From positions 1 through 64,000 of the forward strand of contig JAAELT010000611.1 of NCBI GenBank assembly GCA_024226315.1: a stretch of 64,000 bases of DNA. Direction: 5' to 3'. This document shows positions 19,620 to 29,200 of this stretch, piece by piece. The notes beneath the pieces were generated by a model that ran no database searches, had not been told where the DNA came from, and saw only the letters and a program-made list of their open reading frames with translations. The position numbers were made by a program, and so were the translations under genes. This DNA is from a bacterium. Lineage in GTDB: Bacteria; Acidobacteriota; Thermoanaerobaculia; Multivoradales; J023. Each line of letters begins with the position of its first letter. The stretch's first letter is position 1.

Positions 19620-20520
19620 CCGGCGGCGGCGGCGGGGTGTTGGCGATCCCGGTCAGGGCCTCCGCGTGATCGCCGGCGAAGTCCTCGAACGACCGAGGCT
19701 TTCTCCCCGTCACCCTCTCCACGTCATCGGTGATCTGGGTGGCGTGACCATCCCGGGTCTTGGAGATCAAAGCCAGGGTCGCGTGGGCCTCGACCTCCGG
19801 CCGGCCGACGGCGAGCATCGCCTCGACCCATTGCTCGTCGGTGAGGTGCATGAAGCCGATTTGGCGGCCGGTCGCCCGCGACAGGGAATCGGCGATCTCG
19901 GTGAGGCTGATCGCGGCCGGCCCCGTGGGAGTGTAGATCTTGTTCTCGTGGTTGTCCACGGTCAGCGCCTTGACCACCATCGCCGCCAGGTCGCGGGTGT
20001 CAAGCCAGCCGGCGCGGCCCTCGCCGAAGGGCATCGCCAGCATGTTCTGCATCACCATCGGCACGAAATAGCCGCGGGTGAAGTTCTGATTGAACCACGG
20101 CGGGCGCAAGAAGGTGAACGGCACCCCCGCCTCCCGCACCATCGCCTCGGTCTCGAGCGCCCAGAGATCGGTCGGCGCCTGCGGCTCGCCGTGGGGATCG
20201 AACGAGCTGAGCTTGACGATGGCCTGGAGCGGCCGCTTCTTCGCCGCGTCCATGACCACGCGGGTAGCCGGTGGGCCCAGGGGGCCGCCGGGGGTGAGCA
20301 GGAAGAGCTTGTCGACGCCCTCGAAGGCGGCCTCGACGGTCGCCGGATCATCGGTCGAGAACGGCACGGCGGCCACGGTCTCGGGCAGGAGGCCCTGCTT
20401 CTCGGGCGAATGCACGGCCGCCCGCACTTCGACGCCAGGTACTTCCGCCAACTGCGCGCAAACGTCTCCTCCGGCCATGCCGGTGGCTCCGGTCACCAGA
20501 ATTACGGTCTCAGACCCCAT
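19606..20520 (-). CDS. NmrA-like NAD(P)-binding protein
   Basis: A 304-residue short-chain-dehydrogenase-like protein of the NmrA/atypical SDR group. The Rossmann motif VTGATGMAGG lies close to the N terminus. The later AMPFGEGRAGWLDTRDLA segment is typical of NmrA/HSCARG-like proteins that read the NADP(H) state or reduce small quinones. The start at ATG 20520 is set by AGGAG seven bases upstream; longer upstream frames are not family-like. The proline run near the C terminus (TPPPPPGAA) is a simple-sequence tail. It is first gene of the operon, and its 3' end overlaps the sulfatase start. Confidence 0.85.
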   Translation of the reverse strand: MGSETVILVTGATGMAGGDVCAQLAEVPGVEVRAAVHSPEKQGLLPETVAAVPFSTDDPATVEAAFEGVDKLFLLTPGGPLGPPATRVVMDAAKKRPLQAIVKLSSFDPHGEPQAPTDLWALETEAMVREAGVPFTFLRPPWFNQNFTRGYFVPMVMQNMLAMPFGEGRAGWLDTRDLAAMVVKALTVDNHENKIYTPTGPAAISLTEIADSLSRATGRQIGFMHLTDEQWVEAMLAVGRPEVEAHATLALISKTRDGHATQITDDVERVTGRKPRSFEDFAGDHAEALTGIANTPPPPPGAAQ

Positions 20521-20834
20521 GTCATCTCCTGAATCGTCTGGTTTGGGCGTGGAGGGTCTCGGTCCTGAGAGCAGGCGCGAGTGTATAAGATGGCCGCCGT
20601 ATTCTCTACCGGCCTCCAAAGGGGCCACGGCGAGAAAGCGCGCCTGTCGTGCTGGCCGCCAAAGGAGCGGCCGCCAAAGGAGCACCGACCCCGAAGTCCG
20701 GCCGGCCGGTTCCTGAGGCGCCGGAAGTCTCCGAAGCCGCCAGGAGGCTCGTCCGAGTCTTCGAGGACGGTCTCCTGGGCCGGGAGGGATGGGCCAAGAA
20801 GTCGAACGCCGAAGGCTTCGACTTCTTGGGGCGG
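20521..20834. other. Intergenic region between ECF sigma gene and NmrA operon
   Basis: About 314 bases without a supportable gene. It holds the ribosome site and probably the promoter of the NmrA operon, and the trailer of the ECF sigma gene. A 14-base unit GCCGCCAAAGGAGC occurs twice in tandem near 20657-20684. I see no clear terminator and no recognisable coding remnant. Confidence 0.45.
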
Positions 20835-21404
20835 CTACGGGCGGCGCTCTTCGAGCTCGCCGTAGAGCCAGCCTTTGGCCGCCTTCCAATCGCGCGCCGC
20901 CGTGGCGCGCGAAATGTCGAGCCCGGTGGCCGCCTCCTCCAGTGTCAGGCCAGCGAAGAAACGCAGCTCCACCAGCTGCGCGTGGCGCGGATGGGTGCGG
21001 GCCAGCTCGCCGAGAGCCTGGTGGATCGCCAGCACTTCCTCGGGCCGATGGTCGGGACCGGCGAGATCCTCGTGCATCTCCGCTCGGTGACCGCCGTCAC
21101 GTTTGACGGCCTGGCGACGCCGTGCCCGGTCGACCAGGATCTGGCGCATCGCCTTGGCGGCGGTGGCGAAGAAATGCGTCCTGTTCTGCCAAACGGGGCC
21201 CGAGCCCGGCCGCCCGGCGTAGCGTAGATAGAGCTCGTGCACCAGCGCGGTCGTATCGAGGCTGGTATTCGGCGACCGGGCCTGGTGGGCGAGCCGGCGG
21301 AGCTCGACGTAGAGCAGGTTCCAGACCCGCGTCTCCGCTTCCAGGTCCCCGTCCTCCAGCCGCGACAGCAGCTGGGTGACCTCTTGCTTCGCGCCGGCAC
21401 TCAT
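20835..21404 (-). CDS. ECF-type RNA polymerase sigma factor
   Basis: A 189-residue sigma-70-family factor of the acidobacterial/planctomycete ECF type often found near Ser/Thr kinases. Region 2 is seen as YVELRRLAHQ, TALVHELYLR and FFATAAKAMRQILVDRARR. Region 4 is VELRFFAGLTLEEAA followed by ISRATAARDWKAAKGWL, a helix-turn-helix. No anti-sigma gene is adjacent. Instead the start ATG overlaps the stop of a secreted galactose-binding-domain gene in an ATGA arrangement, implying translational coupling. It would direct core polymerase to an unknown regulon. Confidence 0.9.
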   Translation of the reverse strand: MSAGAKQEVTQLLSRLEDGDLEAETRVWNLLYVELRRLAHQARSPNTSLDTTALVHELYLRYAGRPGSGPVWQNRTHFFATAAKAMRQILVDRARRRQAVKRDGGHRAEMHEDLAGPDHRPEEVLAIHQALGELARTHPRHAQLVELRFFAGLTLEEAATGLDISRATAARDWKAAKGWLYGELEERRP

Positions 21405-22015
21405 TCGCCGGTCTTGGGCGGCAGGACCTCGACTTCGGCCAGCTGCAGATAGTCCGCCCGCGGCAGCATGACATAGATGTAGCGGAAGGTTCCCTCGAGC
21501 GGCACGACCTCACTGGCCTCGGCGTCGGTGAAGTGTCCTTCGCTGCGATGAATCGTCCAGTCGGAGCGCGTGAACTCGGGGGCGGTGACCTGGCGGCGAT
21601 CGAGGGTCGCGAGCAACGGCTCGGTGGCGGGCGACGCACCATCGGGCAGGCCGATAAGGATGAATCGATCCAGCCGCTCGGCAAAGGCGTCCGTGCGGCC
21701 GTGGACGATCACCGAGCCGACGTCGACAGGACCGCCGAGATCGACCCACCAGTAGGGATAGGGGTCGCGGTGCGTGAGGCTCACGGAGCCACCCGTGTAC
21801 TCACCGTCGAGCTCGCCGTCTACCGCCCTGCCCGCCACCGCTCGTTCGAAAGTGCTGCTCTGCGCCGCGGGTGAGCCGATGGCGAGATGAGACCGTTCCT
21901 CGTTCGGCAACGACGCTGCTGTCAGGACGACGAAGCACGACAGGGCCAGCACGAGCAGTCGACGGCGAACGATCCTCGAACCTTCTGCCCCCCTCCCGAT
22001 GCTCTGTTGGCTCAC
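21401..22015 (-). CDS. Exported protein with galactose-binding (F5/8 C/fucolectin-like) domain
   Basis: A 204-residue protein with an N-terminal membrane-targeting segment (RRRLLVLALSCFVVLTAASL). The following single domain of about 150 residues resembles F5/8 type C or fucolectin folds: it begins LAIGSPAAQSST, continues AVDGELDGEYTGG, then YPYWWVDLGG, and ends QLAEVEVLP. Such domains bind sugars or cell-surface ligands without catalysis. It overlaps the downstream ECF sigma gene by 4 bases (stop inside ATGA), so the pair are co-translated. It could act as an extracytoplasmic sensor or an anchored lectin. There is no evidence that it is an anti-sigma factor, because no cytoplasmic domain is present beyond 17 residues. 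Confidence 0.75.
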   Translation of the reverse strand: MSQQSIGRGAEGSRIVRRRLLVLALSCFVVLTAASLPNEERSHLAIGSPAAQSSTFERAVAGRAVDGELDGEYTGGSVSLTHRDPYPYWWVDLGGPVDVGSVIVHGRTDAFAERLDRFILIGLPDGASPATEPLLATLDRRQVTAPEFTRSDWTIHRSEGHFTDAEASEVVPLEGTFRYIYVMLPRADYLQLAEVEVLPPKTGE

Positions 22016-22240
22016 ACTGGGGTCCTCTCTGGAGCACTCTCTCTTCTACAACTCTCTCTATCGAAACTTACACATAGCTCTTACCCTGCAATTGTAAGCA
22101 AAACTCGCCCTGGCGCAAACATCCACGGCCGGACGGTCCTTGCCTTCACCGCGGCGGACCGCCGGCATGGCGAAGTCCGGCCATCGATTGTAGGATGCGC
22201 TTCGCCGAGCGGCCGATGTCCGCTCGGAGGAGATACTCAC

Positions 22241-24040
22241 GTGGACACCATCCGCAATTTCTGCGTCATCGCCCACATCGACCACGGCAAGTCGACCCTC
22301 GCGGATCGGCTGATCCAGCGCTGTGGCGGCGTCGAAGACCGCGACTTCCGCGATCAGATCCTCGACTCGATGGACATCGAGCGTGAACGCGGCATCACCA
22401 TCAAGTCCAACACGGTCACCCTGCCCTACACCGCGCAGGACGGCGAGACCTACGAGCTCAACCTGATCGACACCCCCGGCCACGTGGATTTCTCGCACGA
22501 GGTCAGGAGGTCCCTGATGTCGTGCGAGGGTGCGCTGCTGCTGATCGACGCCTCCCAGGGGGTCGAGGCACAGACGGTGGCCAACCTCTACCTGGCGCTC
22601 GAGTACGACCTCGAGATCATCCCGGTGATCAACAAGATCGACCTGCCCTCGGCCGACCCCGACCGGGTGCGCGAGGAGATCGACGCCGAGCTCGGGCTCG
22701 ATCCCTTCGAAGCGGTCGAGTGCTCGGCCAAGACCGGGCAGGGCGTCGACGACGTGCTCGAGGCGGTGGTGAACAAGCTGCCGCCGCCCGAGGGCGACCC
22801 GGCGGCGCCGCCCCAGGCGCTGCTCTTCGACGCCCAGTACGACGCATACCGCGGCGTGGTGATGTTGGTGCGCGTGTACCAGGGCACACTGGCCAAGGGG
22901 CAGGAAGTGTTCCTCATGCACAGCAAGAAGAGCTACGTCATCGAGGAGCTGGGCACCCTGCGGCTCGAGCGCGTGGCACAGCGGGAGCTACCCGCCGGCG
23001 CCGTGGGGTACGTCATCGCCGGGGTCAAGTCGGTGCAGGACATCGCCATCGGCGACACCATCACCGACGCCGGCCGCCACGCCGACGAGCCGCTGCCCGG
23101 CTACAAGGAAGCCAAGCCCGTGGTCTTCTCGTCGATGTACCCGGTGGCCTCGGACGAGTACGAAAACCTGGTCAAGGCGCTCGACAAGCTGCACCTCAAC
23201 GACGCCTCCCTGACCTACGAGAAAGACGCCTCGATGGCGCTCGGTTTCGGCTTTCGCTGCGGCTTCCTGGGCTTGCTGCACCTGGAGGTGGTGCAGGAGC
23301 GCCTGGAGCGCGAGCACGGCCTGTCGCTGCTGCTCTCGGCGCCCTCGGTGCGCTACGAGCTGGAGCTCAAGACCGGTGAAGAAGTCGCCATCGACAATCC
23401 CAGCCTGTACCCCGACCCGTCGGAGATCGAGAGCACCGCCGAGCCGTTCATCAAGGCATCGGTGATGATGCCAGAGCGCTACATCGGGACCGTGATGGAG
23501 CTGTGCCGCGAGCGCCGGGGCGAGAAGACGACCTTCAACTACCTGACCCCGGGCCGCGTGGAGCTGACCTCGGAGATGCCGCTGGCCGAGGTGCTGTTCG
23601 ACTTCTACGACCGGCTCAAGACGGTCACCCAGGGCTACGGCTCGTTCGACTACGAGATGCTCGACTACCGTGACTCGGACCTGGTGAAGGTCGACATCCT
23701 GGTCAACCAGGAACGGGTCGACGCCCTCTCCCAGCTGGTGCACCGCGAGAAAGCGCGCCAACGAGCGCTGCACTACTGCGAGCGCCTGGCCGACACCATT
23801 CCCCGCCAGCAGTTCAAGATTCCGATCCAGGGCGTCATCGGCTCCACCATCATCGCCCGCACCACCATCAACGCCTTCCGCAAAGACGTCACCGCCAAGT
23901 GCTACGGCGGCGACATCACCCGCAAGCGCAAGCTGATCGAGAAGCAGAAGGAAGGCAAGAAACGCATGAAGATGGTGGGATCGGTGCAGATCCCGCAGGA
24001 GGCCTTCATCGCGGTGCTGAAGACGGACGCCGGCAAGTGA
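22241..24040 (+). CDS. lepA: Elongation factor 4 (back-translocating GTPase)
   Basis: A 599-residue ribosome-associated GTPase that promotes back-translocation and helps initiation and ribosome biogenesis under stress. Seen: G1 AHIDHGKST at 11-19, switch region ERERGITIKS, DTPGHVDF, and NKIDLPSA, then the EF4-specific C-terminal domain ending KRMKMVGSVQIPQEAF. The length equals that of typical LepA. The start is GTG 22241 behind a near-perfect GGAGGAG; upstream ATG-led frames are spurious. Its stop overlaps the hemW GTG start (GTGA), so the two genes are translationally coupled, as in many bacteria. Confidence 0.97.
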   Translation: MDTIRNFCVIAHIDHGKSTLADRLIQRCGGVEDRDFRDQILDSMDIERERGITIKSNTVTLPYTAQDGETYELNLIDTPGHVDFSHEVRRSLMSCEGALLLIDASQGVEAQTVANLYLALEYDLEIIPVINKIDLPSADPDRVREEIDAELGLDPFEAVECSAKTGQGVDDVLEAVVNKLPPPEGDPAAPPQALLFDAQYDAYRGVVMLVRVYQGTLAKGQEVFLMHSKKSYVIEELGTLRLERVAQRELPAGAVGYVIAGVKSVQDIAIGDTITDAGRHADEPLPGYKEAKPVVFSSMYPVASDEYENLVKALDKLHLNDASLTYEKDASMALGFGFRCGFLGLLHLEVVQERLEREHGLSLLLSAPSVRYELELKTGEEVAIDNPSLYPDPSEIESTAEPFIKASVMMPERYIGTVMELCRERRGEKTTFNYLTPGRVELTSEMPLAEVLFDFYDRLKTVTQGYGSFDYEMLDYRDSDLVKVDILVNQERVDALSQLVHREKARQRALHYCERLADTIPRQQFKIPIQGVIGSTIIARTTINAFRKDVTAKCYGGDITRKRKLIEKQKEGKKRMKMVGSVQIPQEAFIAVLKTDAGK

Positions 24041-25236
24041 GCGCGACGGGAGAGGAGCCGGCGGGGCTCTACCTCCACGTCCCCTTCTGCTCAGCCATCT
24101 GCCCCTACTGCGACTTCGCCGTCCTGGTCGGGCGGCGCGACAAGCGCCAGCGCTTCGTCGACACGCTGCTCGCCGAGATCGCCCTGTATGCGTCGCGCCA
24201 GAGGAGCGCGAACGAACCGTCGCGCCAGAGGCGCGCGAACGAAACACAGTCGCCGGACACGATCTACTTCGGCGGCGGCACGCCGTCGCTGCTCGAGCAC
24301 GACGATCTCGAGCGCCTACTCGAGGCCATCCGTAGAACCTTCGCACCGCGACCCGGGACGCGAATCTATCTCGAGGCCAATCCCGAGGACGTCGAGCCGG
24401 CGAGCCTCGACGCCTGGCGGCGGCTCGGCGTCGGCACCTTGAGCCTGGGCGTCCAATCCTTCGACGACGACGAGCTGCGCTTCCTCGGCCGGCGCCATGA
24501 CGCCGCGGCGTCATGGCGCGCGATCGAGCTGGCTCTGGCGGCCGGCTTCGAGACCGTGTCGGTCGACCTGATCTTCGGCCTGCCGGGCCAGAGCGCTTCG
24601 GGCTGGCGACGCAACCTGGAGCGGGCCGCGGCGCTCGGTCCCGACCACCTCTCATGCTACGAGCTCGAGGTCCACGAGCGCACCACCTTCGGCAAACATC
24701 GCGCCCGCGGCGAGCTCGACGAGCTTCCCAGCGACGAGCAGGCCGAGCTCTTCCTGCTCACCCACCGCTTGCTCGCCGAAACCGGTTATGACGGCTACGA
24801 GGTCTCGAACTTCGCCCGCTCCCGGCGGCACCGCTCGCGTCACAACCGCAAGTACTGGCGCCACGTGCCCTACCTGGGCCTCGGCCCCTCGGCGCACTCC
24901 TTCGACGGCCGCCGCCGCTGGTGGAACGAACGATCGCTGCCCCGCTGGCAGCGGGCCCTGGACGAGGGCGCCAGCCCCGAGGCGGGCAGCGAGACGCTGA
25001 CGCCGGAAGACCTGGCGATCGAGACCATCATGCTCGGTCTGCGCACGGCAGCGGGGGTGGATCTCGAGCGCTTCGAGCAGCATTTCGGCTTCGATCTGGC
25101 GGAGCGCAACAGCGATCTCCTGGAACGCTCGATAGCCGCCGGCAGGCTACGCCGGGAGGATCGCCGAATCGTACCGACGCTCGAGGGTCTGGCCGTGGCC
25201 GACGGCCTCGCCGCAGGTTTCGAGCTTTCCACTTGA
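24037..25236 (+). CDS. hemW: HemW-like radical SAM heme chaperone
   Basis: A 399-residue radical SAM protein of the HemW (formerly CPO-III-like) group, a heme chaperone or transferase. The cluster ligands are Cys18, Cys22 and Cys25 in FCSAICPYC; glycine-rich FGGGTPSLL and GVQSFDDDELRFLGR follow. The start GTG 24037 overlaps the lepA stop. Unusual is a 27-base in-frame tandem duplication at about 24191-24244 giving SRQRSANEP then SRQRRANET. It lies between the first helix and the GGGTP strand, where relatives have a short variable loop. The insert should be tolerated. HemW rather than HemN is favoured by the lepA context and length. Confidence 0.9.
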   Translation: MSATGEEPAGLYLHVPFCSAICPYCDFAVLVGRRDKRQRFVDTLLAEIALYASRQRSANEPSRQRRANETQSPDTIYFGGGTPSLLEHDDLERLLEAIRRTFAPRPGTRIYLEANPEDVEPASLDAWRRLGVGTLSLGVQSFDDDELRFLGRRHDAAASWRAIELALAAGFETVSVDLIFGLPGQSASGWRRNLERAAALGPDHLSCYELEVHERTTFGKHRARGELDELPSDEQAELFLLTHRLLAETGYDGYEVSNFARSRRHRSRHNRKYWRHVPYLGLGPSAHSFDGRRRWWNERSLPRWQRALDEGASPEAGSETLTPEDLAIETIMLGLRTAAGVDLERFEQHFGFDLAERNSDLLERSIAAGRLRREDRRIVPTLEGLAVADGLAAGFELST

Positions 25237-25269
25237 CCATCCAGCCGCCGATCGAACATCATCTCGACC

Positions 25270-25686
25270 ATGAAAGACGTTGACCGCCTGGTAGACCGTG
25301 CCTTGGCCCTGCTCCAACAGAAGATTCGGGGCCGTGGCTTCACCCAGCTCGAGATCCAGGAGACCCTGGGCTGGGGACGCAGCTACATCAGCCAGCTGGT
25401 GACCAAGCAGAAGGGCCTGCGGGTGGAGCAAGTGCTGATGATCCTGCAGGTGATCGGCATCCAGCCCTCCGAGTTCTTCTACGAGCTGTTCCATGGCGAG
25501 CGTGGGCGCCCCGGTGCTTCGCGGTACGGATCAACGCCGATCGACGCGGAGCAGGTCGATGAGATGCAGCAGGGCCTGGCCACTACCGGTGCGCTGCTGC
25601 GCTCGGTGGTGGATCTGCTGCTCGACCGGGGCCTGATCACCCCGGACGAGCTGACCGCCGCGCGGGACGCCGCCACCCACGACTGA
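25270..25686 (+). CDS. XRE-family helix-turn-helix regulator
   Basis: A 138-residue DNA-binding protein. Residues 8-70 form a Cro/C1-type helix-turn-helix (FTQLEIQETLGWGRSYISQL, then LRVEQVLMILQVIGI). The rest is a helical tail with a glycine/arginine-rich linker and no sensory domain that I recognise. It lies 33 bases after hemW and may be read through from lepA-hemW or have its own promoter. The target is unknown. Confidence 0.82.
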   Translation: MKDVDRLVDRALALLQQKIRGRGFTQLEIQETLGWGRSYISQLVTKQKGLRVEQVLMILQVIGIQPSEFFYELFHGERGRPGASRYGSTPIDAEQVDEMQQGLATTGALLRSVVDLLLDRGLITPDELTAARDAATHD

Positions 25687-25907
25687 CGCGCTCATCGGCG
25701 CCTTTCAGACAAAAAGCTTCCCAAAGCGTCATGGATGCGCTATGGTGGCTGCGGTCGCCGGAGCCGCTCGACCCGAGGTCGACCCGCCGGGACCCTTTTC
25801 CTGATCCAAATCCCTATTCCCCTACAAGCAAAGACAACACGAGTGCGGGGTCGTCCCGCGCATACCCGAGCTCCATCCGGAGCCATCACGAACGAGCCTT
25901 GGAACGA

Positions 25908-26153
25908 ATGAGAAACAACAGAACGAAAAAACTGATCGAGCGCGTGGCCACCGAGCCAGGCGTCCCGGAAACCCTCAGCCGCGAGATCGTGCATCTCGCC
26001 CAGCGTCACCTGAAAGCCGCCGGCCGCGGCCTCAACCCTCAGTACCGCGACGTCACCTGGGCAGTGTCCCAGGCCTGGCGCGAATGGAGCCGCCGCTTCA
26101 GCGCCGCGCTCGAAGCGCGCGCAGGCAAGACGGCGCTGGACAGCGCGGCGTAG
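25908..26153 (+). CDS. Hypothetical basic helical protein
   Basis: An 81-residue protein beginning MRNNRTKKLIERVA, rich in Arg and Lys and predicted helical throughout, with WAVSQAWREWSRRFSAAL near the end. I do not recognise a family. The frame stays open up to 25731, but the extra stretch is proline- and serine-rich and AT-richer, so I prefer ATG 25908 although its ribosome site is weak. It converges with the M48 gene across a hairpin. Confidence 0.5.
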   Translation: MRNNRTKKLIERVATEPGVPETLSREIVHLAQRHLKAAGRGLNPQYRDVTWAVSQAWREWSRRFSAALEARAGKTALDSAA

Positions 26154-26166
26154 CGCCCCGGACTAC

Positions 26167-26202
26167 GAGGAGCCCATTGCCGTCACGCGCAACAGGCTCC
26201 TC
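26167..26202. terminator. Hairpin between convergent genes
   Basis: GAGGAGCC at 26167-26174 pairs perfectly with GGCTCCTC at 26195-26202. An inner TTGC/GCAA pair lengthens the stem. It fills the 48-base gap between two convergent genes and overlaps the M48 stop codon. There is no clear U tract, so it may be a weak bidirectional terminator. Confidence 0.45.
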
Positions 26203-29200
26203 TAGCGGTTCGACCTCGGCGGCAGGCGATAGACGTCCACCCGGGTCGTCTCGCCGGTGCGCACGGCCACCGCCAGGTGGCCGGACCGTACAGCCAGGGT
26301 CGAGAAATCGAGAAACGCGCCTGCCTGGGCGGCGATCATCTCGGCCAGCCAGCCTCCCGGTACCTCCTCGCCGTCGCCTTCGGACGCGAGCGGCGAGCCG
26401 GTGTCGATCTGATCCCCGATCTTCGAGGCTCGCCTCGTTGCCGGGTCCACCAGTGCCAGCGACTCGTCGAAGCCGCTGAGCAGCAACCGGCCGTCGTCGA
26501 GGGGATAGGCCTGCCAGTATTCGCCCGGCAGCGAGCCCACCGGCGTGACGCTCTCGGCCTCGGGATCGATCGACCACAGCTGGGTGGACCCAGCCTCGCT
26601 CGCCAGGCAGTGGAAGTCGAGCTGATCGGGCTCGGGCTCGAGACAGGTGAGGTTCATGCTCGTCGTCAGCAGCCGCCGCTGGCCCTCGGGGCCGAGCGTC
26701 GTGACTTCCGACGAGACGGCATGGGCACCGCCGAGGAGCGTCAGGAAGGAGAGCAGACTCCAGTCACCCATGCCGGCATTCGCGCCGATGGCCAGCACAC
26801 GGCCCGCCGAGGTCACCTGCAACGAGGAGAAGAAGGCCTGCTCGCCGCCCTCGGGGCGCCAGCTCTGGCGCTCGAAGTCCGGCTCGCCGAAGACCCCCGA
26901 GAGCCGGATGATCCCCTGCCCCGCCTCGCCCCAGTCCGTGCCGGTCACCTGCCAGCGCGAGCCAGCGACGCGCAGCCGCGGCTCCATGAGCAGCGGTAGG
27001 GAGATGCCGTCGGCGGCCATCGACGACTGCGACACCGACGACAGCGACACCGACGACAGCTTCATCCCCTCGCTGTGGGCGTCGAGCACGGCGACGCGAT
27101 CCTCGTCGATGAACTCGATCACGTCACCCGAGATTTCCACGGAACCGCTGTCCGTCTCCACCTCGAACCGAAGATTGGGGTTGCCGTAGCCGTAGCCGTA
27201 ACCGTCCTCGACGTCGCCCAGGTTTGAAGACACGTCCCAGCCGCCGGCCGCCAGCCGCTCGCCCGAGGGCGACAGAACCAGATTCGTCGCCCAGTCGTCG
27301 AGCGGCACCGATCGCACCTTCTCGACCACCGCGTCCTCAATCAGCAGGCGCGGCTCCATCGTGCGCAGCGGATCGCCGCCCCAGCGCTCGCGAAACGCCG
27401 CCGTACCCAGCAGCACGACCGCCGCGGCAGCCGCCGCGAGGCCGAGCGCCGGCAACCGGGTACCCCAGCGACGCAGGCTCCAGAACGCCGCGGCGGTGCC
27501 GATCAGAAGCAGCACCAGCCCCGGACTCTGGCGCGCCCAGCGATGGAGCTGGAGCAGCGGGAACGGCAGCGCGAAGCGCAGTGCCACACCCACGGCCGAC
27601 AGCGCGGTGAAACCGCCGAGCGTCAACAGCGTCATCCACGCCACCCAACGCGGCTCGGGATAACGGGCTCGATGACGCTCCACGGCTTGCCACAGGAACA
27701 GCAGGCCGAAGATGCCCTGGCCCGCCAGCGTCACCTTGATCGTGGTCGTGCCCACCAGCCACGATTCGGGCATCCACCACCATCCCAGCCCGGCGCTGGC
27801 CACGCCCACCGCGCCGGCGGCGGCGAGCGTCACCAGCGCCGGCCGGATCAGCACCAGCAGCGCGGCCAGGGCCAGCGGCGCGGTGAAGGGCGGCGCCACG
27901 GCCGCGAACAATGCGAGCACCGCCTCCAGCCGCTGCCCGCCGAGCCCGGAAGTCTCCGCGATCTCGGGCGCCGCCTCGGGAGCGGTGCCCAGCACGTGGC
28001 GATCGATGCGCTCGAGGCCGGCCTTGACCGCGGCGACGTCGTCGGCCGAGAGCGGCATTTTCATCTTCCGCCCTTCGCGGTCGGTTGCCTTCAGGTGACG
28101 GGCGCCGAATGAGCCGACCTCGAGCCGCAGATCGGCGAGATCCTGGTAGCGGATGGCGCGGGCGTCCCCGGCCAGGCCGTGGGCGGTCTCGGGATCGAGC
28201 TCGGCCTCGGCGGGCAATCCCGAGAGCCAGTGCAGCCGGTCAGCCGCCAGCACCACCGCCCTGGTGGGATCGCCCTCGGCGCGCACCAGAAGCGGCCCGG
28301 CTTCGACCCGTGTCTCGAGGCCGCCTGCCTCGTGCCGCGTCTCGCCATCGGCGGCCTCGTGCCGCGTTTCGAGGCCACTGGCCTCGCTGATCGCGCGCAG
28401 CCGCTGGGCCAGGCTGGGGTGCGACATCCGGCGCTCGTCCTTGGCCCCCCAACGCCTCGGCATGGCGGTCAGCAGGTGGATTTTGGCCAGCCCGTCGGCC
28501 AGCGCCTGGGGATCGCCGCACAGCTCGATCGCCCGTAGGTCGCTCTCGTGCTCGTGGCCCTGGTTGCCGGCCTGTGCCCGGGTGAACATGACCAGGCAGG
28601 CGATCGGCCACGCCCAGACCAGGGTCCTGGCCAGGGCCGAGTCGCGGCCGAAGTAGAACAGCGCCACCAGCAGCAGCGCGACGGTGAGCGTCAGCGCCAC
28701 CTGCCTGCGCACCAGCCGCCACCGGGTGTAGTGCTCCAGGTGCCCCACCTCGTGAGCGAAGACGGCGGTCAGCTCGCGCGGGCCCAGGGCCTCGAGCAGG
28801 CCGGTGGAGAACACCACGCCGGGCCGGTGGAGCGAGGGCAGGGCGAAGGCGTTGACGATGTTGCCGCCGCGGGGGCCACTGCGCCACAGCTTCGGCGGCC
28901 GGCAGTCGGCCTTCTCCAGGACCGCCGCGAAGCGCGGCTCGAGATCGGAGTGCTCGAACGGCACGGAGCCCAGGATGCGCGGGAAGGTCCAGGCGTTGAA
29001 GTAGTTCCACACCAGCAGTACGACGCCGATCGCCACCGCCACCGGCAGCCCCCACTCCATCGCTCGCTGGCCCGAGTGGTAGACGATCTCGGGCAGCAGC
29101 GCGAGCAGCGTCAAGACGCCGAGGTAGGCGATCCAGAAGCGGATGCCGTGGGTCAGGTAGGCGAAGAAGCTCCAGGTCTCCTGGAAGATCTTGCGGCGGT

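Noticed and set aside
25731..25907. N-terminal extension of the basic 81-residue protein
   Set aside because: The stretch is Pro/Ser/Thr-rich and AT-richer than the rest, more like leader DNA than protein.
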